A stretch of DNA of 64,000 bases, taken from Streptomyces sp. JH14. GTDB taxonomy: Bacteria > Actinomycetota > Actinomycetes > Streptomycetales > Streptomycetaceae. Where the stretch lies: positions 3,782,001-3,846,000 of the forward strand of contig NZ_JAJNEL010000001.1 of assembly GCF_029428675.1 (NCBI RefSeq), written 5' to 3'. The notes under the pieces were generated by a model. It made no database searches. It worked only from the letters and a program-made list of their open reading frames with translations, and had not been told where the DNA came from. The number at the start of each line of letters is the position of its first letter. The stretch's first letter is position 1. The position numbers were made by a program, and so were the translations under genes. Below, in pieces: positions 35,976 through 43,139 of this stretch.

Positions 35976-36914
35976 CTACGGGCAGCGGATGACCAGTCCG
36001 GCGTAGGACAGGCCGCCGCCGAAACCGAAGAGCAGGACGGGTGAGCCGCTCTTGACCTCGCCCCGCTCGATCAGCTTGGACAGCGCGAGCGGGATGCTTG
36101 CGGCGGACGTGTTGCCCGACTCCACCACATCGCGGGCCACGACGGCGTTCACGGCGCCGATCTTGCGCGCGAGGGGCTCGATGATCCGGAGGTTGGCCTG
36201 GTGCAGCACCACGGCACCCAGGTCCTCCGGTGTGATCCCGGCCCTGTTGCATGCCTGCACCGCCAGCTTGGGCAGCGCCGTCGTCGCCCAGCGATAGACC
36301 GCCTGGCCTTCCTGGGCGAAGGTGTGCGTCGGAGCCTCGATGCGCACGGTGTGTCCCATGGTGGGGACCGAACCCCAGACGACCGGGCTGACCTCCGGCT
36401 CGTCGGACGCCGTGAGCACGGCCGCACCTGCGCCGTCGCCGATCAGCACGCATGTGCTGCGGTCGTTCCAGTCGGTGAAGTCGCTCAGCTTCTCCACACC
36501 GATGACCAGCGCCTTGGTGGCGGACCCTCCCCTGATGCACTGGTCCGCCAGGGCCAGGGCATGGGGGAACCCCGAGCACGCCGTGTTGACGTCGATGGCG
36601 GCGGGCGAGCCGGCGCCCACCGCCGCTGCGACGCGGGCCGCCATGTTCGGTGAGCGGTCGACCGCGGTGCAGGTGGCCACCACGACCTGATCGATATCCG
36701 CGCCGGTGAGCCCGGCCCGGTCCAGCGCATTCTCCGCCGCCTTCGCGGCCATGTCCTGCACCGATTCACTGTCCGTGGCGAGATGCCTGGTCCTGATGCC
36801 CACCCGGCTCTGGATCCACTCATCGCTGGTATCGACCATGTGTGCCAGATCGGCGTTCGTCAGTACCTTTAAAGGCTGGTGATGACCGAAGGAAAGTACG
36901 CGGGACCCAATCAA
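35976..36914 (-). CDS. 3-oxoacyl-ACP synthase III (KAS III, FabH-like)
   Basis: 312 residues. The Cys-His-Asn triad is complete: NTACSGFPHAL, LHQANLRIIEPLA and GNTSAASIPLAL. The starter-binding opening TSDEWIQSRVGIRTRH and the closing GFGGGLSYAGLVIR are family standard. It condenses a short acyl-CoA with malonyl-ACP to begin a chain. The gene lies 34 bp after the SARP stop on the same strand, so it is read from the SARP promoter. It probably makes the starter for the PKS or for the isonitrile acyl chain, since primary FabH is normally with fabD-acpP. Confidence 0.93.
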   Translation of the reverse strand: MIGSRVLSFGHHQPLKVLTNADLAHMVDTSDEWIQSRVGIRTRHLATDSESVQDMAAKAAENALDRAGLTGADIDQVVVATCTAVDRSPNMAARVAAAVGAGSPAAIDVNTACSGFPHALALADQCIRGGSATKALVIGVEKLSDFTDWNDRSTCVLIGDGAGAAVLTASDEPEVSPVVWGSVPTMGHTVRIEAPTHTFAQEGQAVYRWATTALPKLAVQACNRAGITPEDLGAVVLHQANLRIIEPLARKIGAVNAVVARDVVESGNTSAASIPLALSKLIERGEVKSGSPVLLFGFGGGLSYAGLVIRCP

Positions 36915-36948
36915 CGGGAAATCTCCTGGACGTGAGGATGCAAGGGTT

Positions 36949-37791
36949 TCAGAAACGGGCGGAGGCGCCTGCGGGGTACTCCCGCATCGGCGTGATCCCT
37001 CCGCCCCTCATTATTATGCAGGGGGCTGCTCTTTCCAGAGAGGGTGCGTGGGCGAGGACCGCGTGCTGCAGGCTTCTCAACTGGGGCGTCGGTTCGACCC
37101 CGAGATCGTCCATCAGAAGGGACCGAATATGGTCGTACGCCGCCAGGGCATCCGCGGCGCGACCGCTTCGGTAGAGCGCCACCATCAGGTACCCGTAAAG
37201 GCTCTCTCGCGTAGAGTATTCATCGATGAGGGAGTGTATCTCCTCGATGATGGTCTTGTGATTACCGATTTCCAGTTCTAATTCAATGCGCTGTTCGCAG
37301 GCGTGGGCGCGCCGTTCGTCCAGCCGCCGGCCCAGCGTTTCAAAAATGGGGAGTTCTCGCAGATCATCGAGCGCGCGGCCCCGCCACAGCGAAATCGCGT
37401 CGGCCAGGTGTTCCGCCGCCTCGACAGCGTCTCCGAGAGCGTGCGCTTCCCGGGACTTCGTCACCATGCCCTCGAACTCCGCGAGATCCAGTGAGTAGCC
37501 GCAGAGATTCAGGCGGTACCCGGGAGGCTGGGTCACGATGAGCGATGTGCCGTCGAGGCCGATACTCGCCAGGTGCTTGCGCAGCTTGGAGACGTAGACA
37601 TGCAGTGCGGTGGAGGCCGTCCGAGGCGGCTCGCCCGGCCACAGGGCCTCGATGAGTCGGCCGGCGTGAACGGTCTGCCCTTTGCTGACGCACAGATAGC
37701 CGAGGACCGCCCGGAGCTTCTTCGCCTTCGGAGTGGCTTGATTGTCTGATGCGGTTCCAATGGCCACAGGGCCCAGTACTCGGAAATCCAT
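36949..37791 (-). CDS. SARP-family pathway activator (OmpR-type DNA binding plus BTAD)
   Basis: 280 residues from ATG 37791 (MDFRVLGPVAIG), agggggag upstream. The winged OmpR-like domain includes KLRAVLGYLCVSKGQTVH, LWPGEPPRTASTALHVYVS and GTSLIVTQPPGYRLN; the bacterial transcriptional activation domain follows from about residue 100 (LDLAEFEGMV ... LYRSGRAADALAAYDHIR, LMDDLGVEPTPQLRSLQ). SARPs bind direct repeats spaced by 11 bp near -35. Two such sites exist in this cluster, before 38295 and 49369. It is short, like ActII-ORF4 and RedD. Confidence 0.95.
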   Translation of the reverse strand: MDFRVLGPVAIGTASDNQATPKAKKLRAVLGYLCVSKGQTVHAGRLIEALWPGEPPRTASTALHVYVSKLRKHLASIGLDGTSLIVTQPPGYRLNLCGYSLDLAEFEGMVTKSREAHALGDAVEAAEHLADAISLWRGRALDDLRELPIFETLGRRLDERRAHACEQRIELELEIGNHKTIIEEIHSLIDEYSTRESLYGYLMVALYRSGRAADALAAYDHIRSLLMDDLGVEPTPQLRSLQHAVLAHAPSLERAAPCIIMRGGGITPMREYPAGASARF

Positions 37792-37885
37792 TGACTCCCC
37801 CTGTCAATTGGACAGCGAACAGGAGGGCCGACATCCCGCAAATCGGTTGCTCAGCACTCCCGGTACATTTGCTGCTGCCTGTGGC

Positions 37886-37909
37886 GGGCAACTCCCCCCG
37901 GAGTTGCCC
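37886..37909. promoter_or_regulatory. Inverted repeat in the SARP leader
   Basis: gggcaactcc-cccc-ggagttgccc is perfect over 10 bp. On the minus strand it follows the predicted promoter by a few bases, where a repressor or RNA hairpin could act. Confidence 0.6.
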
Positions 37910-37917
37910 TCTCGGAA

Positions 37918-37946
37918 AGGATCGAGTAGATCACGATCCGTGTCAA
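37918..37946 (-). promoter_or_regulatory. Candidate promoter of the SARP-KAS III operon
   Basis: TTGACA (37946-37941) stands 17 bp from GATCCT (37923-37918), a weak -10. The transcript would begin near 37911 and run about 120 bases before the SARP ATG. Confidence 0.4.
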
Positions 37947-38233
37947 GCAGCGTTCAGGACATGAGAAATGCTGGCGAGTATCCACTTTCTCCCACTGCTG
38001 CGGGTGTGTGTTGAACGACGGAAACAGGCCGTATTCGGCCCGAGTCGACCCGAGTGGGTGCGGTTCGGTGCAGGACGGGGCCGTCCGTGCTCCTGGGCAG
38101 CTGGCCGGAACCCGTATGCGGGGGAGTGCGGCCGCTCCGGCCCGCACGTGGTGGCCGGCTTCCCTGCCCGGTGGCCGTCCACGGCTGTGTCATACCGACC
38201 GTAATACGGCTTTTCGTGCGTTCTGCGGTTTGA

Positions 38234-38275
38234 TTAACCAGACTTAAGCCGGATTTTAGCCCGTTCCTGTAGCGT
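38234..38275 (+). promoter_or_regulatory. SARP-type promoter of the left plus-strand operon
   Basis: Heptamers ttaacca (38234), ttaagcc (38244) and tttagcc (38255) are spaced 10 and 11 bp. The last ends 8 bp before a -10-like tagcgt (38270-38275). This is the arrangement described for SARP targets. Confidence 0.65.
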
Positions 38276-38294
38276 CCTCCCAATCGCGCGCCGA

Positions 38295-39029
38295 ATGATT
38301 ATCGGCGGGAGCGGAATTCGTATTCTGTCCGCTGTTGTTCTCGGTGGGGGTGTGGGGCTCGTGATTGTTCGCAGGGCTTTGCGGGCCATCTGCTCCGTGT
38401 TGATGTGGGTGGTTTTCCGGCCCAAGGTTTCCGGTCGGGGTCATATTCCGGGTGATGGGCCGTTCATTATTGCGGCAAACCATCTCTCGTTCTGCGACCA
38501 CATATTCATCCAGCTGGCGACCCGGCGCCCGATTTATTTTATCGGAAAAGCCGAACGGTTGACCGGAAAAGGGTTCCGCGGCTTCGTGAACCGCACGTTC
38601 TTCACTGCGATCGGCATCATCCCGGTCGTTCGCGACGGAGGGCCGGGCGGCGTCGCGGCACTCGACACGGCGCATGGCGTGCTGGAGCGGGGGGACGGCT
38701 TCGGTATCCACCCGGAGGGGACGCGCTCTCCCGACGGGCAGGTCTACAAGGGGCGTACCGGCGTGGGCTGGCTGGCGATGGCGACGGCCGCGCCGGTCAT
38801 TCCGTGCGGTCTGGCCGGCACGGAACGGGTGCAGCCCGCAGGCAAGCTGATGCTGCGTCCGCGCAGGTTCCGGATGCACTTCGGTGCCCCCATGCACTTT
38901 CCGGAGCATGCGGGCCTGCATGGCAGCGCCAAGGCGCGCCGAGAGGTCACCGACGCGGTCATGCGTGAGGTCCAGCGGCTCTCCGGCCTCGCGTACGTGC
39001 CCCGCTATGCCACCAGCGTCAAGGCGTGA
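38295..39029 (+). CDS. PlsC-type 1-acylglycerol-3-phosphate acyltransferase
   Basis: 244 residues from ATG 38295, or 222 from GTG 38361, which has a better ribosome site (gtgggg). Acyltransferase box I is NHLSFCDH, with GKAERLTGKGFRGFVNR as box II, HPEGTRSPDG as box III and IPCGLAGTERVQP as box IV. A hydrophobic N-terminal stretch anchors it. Such enzymes move an acyl group from ACP or CoA to a lipid hydroxyl. In this cluster it may join an acyl chain to a pathway product or alter membrane lipid; the acceptor is not known. It is first in the operon behind a SARP promoter. Confidence 0.9.
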   Translation: MIIGGSGIRILSAVVLGGGVGLVIVRRALRAICSVLMWVVFRPKVSGRGHIPGDGPFIIAANHLSFCDHIFIQLATRRPIYFIGKAERLTGKGFRGFVNRTFFTAIGIIPVVRDGGPGGVAALDTAHGVLERGDGFGIHPEGTRSPDGQVYKGRTGVGWLAMATAAPVIPCGLAGTERVQPAGKLMLRPRRFRMHFGAPMHFPEHAGLHGSAKARREVTDAVMREVQRLSGLAYVPRYATSVKA

Positions 39030-39077
39030 CTGATCTCTGTTCCGACGGTTGCCCGACCCCGTTGCCAAGGGAGACGT

Positions 39078-39983
39078 ATGTTCCACCAGATCCAGGAACG
39101 GCTGCATGATCCGGTAGTTTTCGCGCTTCCTGCCATCGCCCTGCTCATAGCGGTCGAACTGCTGGCGCTGCGCTTCGGTACGGACGGCGACGAGGTGAAG
39201 CGCTACGATCCGCGCGACCACCGCGCGAGCATCCTCACCGGCCTGGGCGCCCTCGTCGTCACCACGCTGCTCAAGGCCGGATCGCTCGCCCTGTACGCAT
39301 ACATCCACGCGTACCTGTCGCCGTGGCACCTGCCGGCGAACACCTGGTTCACCTGGCTCCTCGTCTTCGTCGGCGTCGACCTGACCATCTACGGATACCA
39401 CCGGATGGCGCACCGGGTGCGTGTCATGTGGGCCGGCCACCAGGTGCACCACTCCAGTGAGTACCTCAATGTGTCCACCGCCCTGCGGCGCAAGTGGGCG
39501 CAGTGGTTCGAGAAGCTCATCTGGATCCCCATGGTGTTCCTGGGCATTCCGCCGGTCATGATCTTCACGATGCAGTCCCTGCACCTCATCTACGGCCTGT
39601 GGGTGCACACGGAGAAGATCGGGAAGCTGCCGCGGGCCATCGAGTTCGTCCTGGTGACGCCGTCGCACCACCGCGTGCACCACGGAAGTGACCCGGAGTA
39701 CCTGGACAAGAACTACGGCAGCATCCTGATCATCTGGGACCGCCTCCTTCGCACCTTCCAGCCGGAGACCAAGCGCCCGACGTACGGCCTCACGAAGCAG
39801 ATCGACAGCTTCAGCATGAAGACCATCCAGCTGCACGAGTTCGCGGCGATGTTCCGCGACATCCGTGGTGCCCGTGGATGGCGCGACCGTCTGGGGTACG
39901 TCTTCGGCCCGCCCGGCTGGCACCCGGAGGCGGACCGGCCCACGCCGACCGGATCGACGACCGCCGTGCCGCAGACGAACTGA
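39078..39983 (+). CDS. Sterol desaturase/fatty acid hydroxylase family di-iron membrane enzyme
   Basis: 301 residues with four membrane helices. The eight-His di-iron motif is complete: HRMAH, HQVHHSSE, and HHRVHHGSD. The C-terminal part is soluble. This superfamily inserts hydroxyl groups or double bonds in lipids. Together with PlsC it forms a lipid-modifying pair; in the cluster it could hydroxylate the acyl chain made by the PKS. Ribosome site agggag lies before ATG 39078. Confidence 0.9.
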   Translation: MFHQIQERLHDPVVFALPAIALLIAVELLALRFGTDGDEVKRYDPRDHRASILTGLGALVVTTLLKAGSLALYAYIHAYLSPWHLPANTWFTWLLVFVGVDLTIYGYHRMAHRVRVMWAGHQVHHSSEYLNVSTALRRKWAQWFEKLIWIPMVFLGIPPVMIFTMQSLHLIYGLWVHTEKIGKLPRAIEFVLVTPSHHRVHHGSDPEYLDKNYGSILIIWDRLLRTFQPETKRPTYGLTKQIDSFSMKTIQLHEFAAMFRDIRGARGWRDRLGYVFGPPGWHPEADRPTPTGSTTAVPQTN

Positions 39984-39996
39984 GAGGAGCATCCGG

Positions 39997-40560
39997 ATGA
40001 CGAGCTACCCCGCAGTCCGCTGCGGACGCGCCCTGGTGGTGGTCGAGGGCCCCGGCCGGCTGCTGACCCGCCGGACCGGACCGGCCAGCTGGACCGTCGA
40101 CGGCGTCTGGCCGCCTGCGGCCGAGGCCGTCGAGGTGGCCGACCGCATCGGCGCCGGAGATCCGCTGCTCGTCGTCCTCGGGCACGGTGCGGGTCAGCTG
40201 CCCTTCTTCGCCGAGGAGTTGGACGGCATCCCGCCCCGGGTCCGCGCCGAGCAGGGACCGGACGGTCTGACCGACCTTCGTGTGGAGGCCCTCGACTGGC
40301 TTCCCGCGGCCCTGTGTGCACGCGGCGAACGGTTCCTCGCCGGAGCCCGGAGCACGATCGGGCGGACGCCCAAGGCGCTGCTTCCGCCGGTGCTGATGGA
40401 CGAGGGCGACAGCGCACACCCGCAGGTGCGGTTCGCGTTCCTGACCCGGGCCGTGGCACTGGAGGAGCGGGACCTCGAGCGGATCGTGGCGTACATCTTT
40501 CCGGACGGGCAGCCGGCAACGCGCCCGCAGCAGACCGGACTTCGCGAAAGGGCACTGTGA
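39997..40560 (+). CDS. Unknown protein of the cluster
   Basis: 187 residues from ATG 39997, after gaggag. I do not recognise a family. The sequence is soluble, with a β-rich first 60 residues (RALVVVEGPGRLLTRRTG ... WTVDGVWPPAAEAV), a segment LLVVLGHGAGQLPFFAEELD and a C-terminal Glu/Arg-rich helix (RAVALEERDLERIVAYIF). No Cys pairs or metal motif. Its stop overlaps the SDR start (GTGA), so the two are made together and may act as partners. Confidence 0.85.
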   Translation: MTSYPAVRCGRALVVVEGPGRLLTRRTGPASWTVDGVWPPAAEAVEVADRIGAGDPLLVVLGHGAGQLPFFAEELDGIPPRVRAEQGPDGLTDLRVEALDWLPAALCARGERFLAGARSTIGRTPKALLPPVLMDEGDSAHPQVRFAFLTRAVALEERDLERIVAYIFPDGQPATRPQQTGLRERAL

Positions 40561-41297
40561 ACACCGACTCACGGCTGGACGGCCGGGTCATCGCGCTGAC
40601 CGGGGCCGGCAGAGGCCTCGGGCTGCAGATCACCCGGGCCCTGCTGGACAGTGGGGCCACCGTGGTGGCCAATTACCGCTCGGAGTCCCCGGCGCTGCTG
40701 GAGCTCGCCGAGAAGTTCGGCGACAGCCTCCGGCTGTGCCAGGGAGATGTCGGCGAGGAGGACACCGCCGAGCGGCTGACAGCGACGGCACGCCAGTGCG
40801 GCCGGCTGGATGTGCTGGTGCACAACGCGGGTATCTCCCGCGACAAACCCCTGGTCCTGATGAGCCCGGACGACTGGGACGAGGTACTGCGCGTGAACCT
40901 GCGCAGCGCGTTCCTCACCACCAAGCAGGCCGTGCGGGTGATGATGCGCCAGCGCTACGGCCGCATCGTCTACATCTCCTCGGTCGCCGCAGTGCTCGGC
41001 AACGCGGGCCAGGCCAACTATGCGGCCAGCAAGGCGGGCCTGCACGGGCTCGCCCTGACGGTCGCCCAGGAATACGCCGGCTACGGCATCCGCAGTGTGG
41101 TTCTCGCGCCCGGCCTGCTCGACACCGGTCTGGGCGCCGCGTTGCCGGACGCCATCCGCACGGCGAAGGCCGAGAGGGCGCTGCTCGGCCTGGGCGGCGG
41201 TGAGGGAGTGGCCGAGACGGTGGCATTCCTTGCCAGTCCTGCCGCGGATTTCATCAATGCGGAGGTCATCCGCATGGACGGCGGAATCGCCAGCTAG
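40557..41297 (+). CDS. SDR-family 3-oxoacyl-ACP reductase (FabG-like)
   Basis: 246 residues from GTG 40557. The NADPH-binding TGAGRGLG near residue 16, NAG (VHNAGIS) near residue 90 and the catalytic Ser-Tyr-Lys (YISSVAAVLG, YAASKAG) are all present. The C-terminus INAEVIRMDGGIAS is typical for FabG. It probably reduces a β-keto thioester made by KAS III or another ketosynthase of the cluster. A 163-bp fold-back element begins at its stop codon. Confidence 0.93.
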   Translation: MNTDSRLDGRVIALTGAGRGLGLQITRALLDSGATVVANYRSESPALLELAEKFGDSLRLCQGDVGEEDTAERLTATARQCGRLDVLVHNAGISRDKPLVLMSPDDWDEVLRVNLRSAFLTTKQAVRVMMRQRYGRIVYISSVAAVLGNAGQANYAASKAGLHGLALTVAQEYAGYGIRSVVLAPGLLDTGLGAALPDAIRTAKAERALLGLGGGEGVAETVAFLASPAADFINAEVIRMDGGIAS

Positions 41298-41459
41298 TGC
41301 CGCGTCAGCCAAGGTTTGCCCGCCAAGGAGCGGCGTCCGGTGCGTGCTGTCGGCGTGACGGCCGGAAGTCCTCGTACTGGACGTACTCGGGCTTTCGGCC
41401 GGTGCGGCGACAGTGCGTGCCGGGCGTCGCGACGGGGCGAACCTTGGCTGACACGGCAC
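41297..41459. mobile_element. 163-bp fold-back element (MITE-like) between SDR and MFS genes
   Basis: Terminal arms 41297-41321 (gtgccgcgtcagccaagg...) and 41435-41459 pair in 23 of 25 positions. The inside is also largely self-complementary (for example ggccggaagtcctcgtac with gtactcgggctttcggcc). It has no reading frame with coding character. It begins on the last base of the SDR stop codon. A small non-autonomous transposon fits best; it may now work as a strong hairpin that lowers read-through to the exporter gene. Confidence 0.8.
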
Positions 41460-41530
41460 TGGATCCGGAAGAGAGGCCTGGCGCGAGAGCGGCCGGCGGA
41501 CGAGCGGCAGGCCATGGGGACGAGGGAGCC

Positions 41531-43075
41531 ATGATCGAAGAGGTACTGGACCGGCGAAGCGGTCCACACGCGCACATCGGCCGCGCCTGGCTCACCCTCC
41601 TGACCCTGTCCCTCGGCGCGATGATGGTCTCCCTCGACGCGACGATCGTCACGGTCGCCCAGCCGGCCATGCAGACGGACCTGCAGACGTCACTGACGGG
41701 TATCCAGTGGGTGGTCAACGGTTATCTGCTGGCCGTGTCCGCCCTGTTGATCACTGCGGGGAAGCTGGGCGACCGGTACGGGCACCGCAAGGTCTTCCTG
41801 ATCGGCGCCGCGGGATTCACGGCCGCATCCGTGGCCATCGGACTCTGCGGGCAGATCGGCTGGGTCATCGGCCTGCGGGTGCTGCAGGGGGTGTTCGGCG
41901 CTCTGATGCAGCCGGCCACCCTCGGGCTGTTGCGCCACGCCTTCCCTGCGGACCGGCTCAACGGTCCGATCGCCGTGCGCAGTGCGGTGATCGCGGCGGC
42001 CACCGCGGCCGGCCCCGTCGTGGGCGGGGTGCTGGTCGACCATGCCGACTGGCGCTGGGTCTTCTTCCTCAATGTGCCCCTCGGCATGGCGGTCATCGTC
42101 CTGGGCGCCGTGGTGCTGAGGGAGACCGGCGGGCAGCGCGAGGCGGTACGACTGGACCTCTCCGGCATGGTGCTGCTGGCCGGCACGTTGTGCGTGTTCA
42201 TCAGCGGTCTCGGCATGGCGGCCGACCACGGCCGGCCCGATGTCCGGACGGTCGGCCTGCTGGCGGCGGCGGCGCTGCTCGCCGTCGCCTTCGTACGGCG
42301 GCAGCGGGTGGCGGACGACCCGCTGGTGCCGCCGCGCATCTTCCGGTCGGCCCGGTTCAGGGCCGGAGTGCTGTCCATGACCGCCATGTCGTTCGTGATG
42401 TTCGGGGCGCCGTTCGTCCTCGTCTTCTACCTGCAGAACGTCCTGGGGCTGTCTCCGACCGAGTCGGGTGTCCGTGTGCTGGCGCTGACCGGTCTCATGA
42501 TCGTGGGCGCTCCGCCGGCGGCGGTCTGGATCGGCAGGTCGGGCCCGTGGCTGCCGGTGGCCACGGGTCTCGCCGTCACCGCCGCGGCGATGTGCGCCCT
42601 GTCGCAGCTCGACGCCCGGTCCGGTGCGCTGGAGACGACCGCCTGTTTCTTCCTTCTGGGACTCGGCTTCAGCCCGGTCATGGTCGGAGCCACCAAGCTC
42701 GTACTCAGCGGCGCCCCGGCGGAACTGTCCGGTGTGGCGGGCGGCATGCAGCAGACGGCCATGCAGGTGGGGGGCAGCCTCGGCATCGCCGCGGTCAGTG
42801 TGGTGGTCGCGACGTACACCGCATCGGCACTGCCGGGCCGGCTGGCGGCGGAAGGCATCTCTCTGGCGCCGGGCCTTGCCGGGGAGGCCGGCCGGACCGC
42901 CGCGGTGGGTCTTGCCCCCGCCGGAAGCGGACCTGCCGGCGCTTCTGCGATCCGCGTGATCCAGCCGGTCTTCCTGGAGGGGATGCAGTACGCCCTGCTG
43001 GTGACCGCCGCGGTGGCGGCTCTCGGCGCCTTTGCCGTACTCCTCGCCCGGCGCGCGGAGGGGCAGGAAGCGTGA
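41531..43075 (+). CDS. MFS drug exporter, DHA2 family (14 helices)
   Basis: 514 residues from ATG 41531; the frame is open further upstream but runs into the fold-back element. Motif A GKLGDRYGHRKVF lies between helices 2 and 3, with motif B-like RVLQGVFGALMQPA and motif C-like AAATAAGPVVGGVLVDH. These mark DHA2 proton-driven exporters (EmrB/QacA type). It is probably the self-resistance or secretion pump for the product. A 233-bp leader with the fold-back element separates it from the SDR gene. Confidence 0.93.
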   Translation: MIEEVLDRRSGPHAHIGRAWLTLLTLSLGAMMVSLDATIVTVAQPAMQTDLQTSLTGIQWVVNGYLLAVSALLITAGKLGDRYGHRKVFLIGAAGFTAASVAIGLCGQIGWVIGLRVLQGVFGALMQPATLGLLRHAFPADRLNGPIAVRSAVIAAATAAGPVVGGVLVDHADWRWVFFLNVPLGMAVIVLGAVVLRETGGQREAVRLDLSGMVLLAGTLCVFISGLGMAADHGRPDVRTVGLLAAAALLAVAFVRRQRVADDPLVPPRIFRSARFRAGVLSMTAMSFVMFGAPFVLVFYLQNVLGLSPTESGVRVLALTGLMIVGAPPAAVWIGRSGPWLPVATGLAVTAAAMCALSQLDARSGALETTACFFLLGLGFSPVMVGATKLVLSGAPAELSGVAGGMQQTAMQVGGSLGIAAVSVVVATYTASALPGRLAAEGISLAPGLAGEAGRTAAVGLAPAGSGPAGASAIRVIQPVFLEGMQYALLVTAAVAALGAFAVLLARRAEGQEA

Positions 43076-43139
43076 CGGCTCTCGGCCCCTGCGGATGCGT
43101 ACAGCCCATTCAGCGAAGCAGACAACAGGAGATATCGGC

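Noticed and set aside
35976..36914. KAS III as the primary-metabolism fabH
   Set aside because: The primary gene is expected with fabD, acpP and fabF. Here it follows a SARP gene inside a secondary cluster, so a pathway role is more likely.
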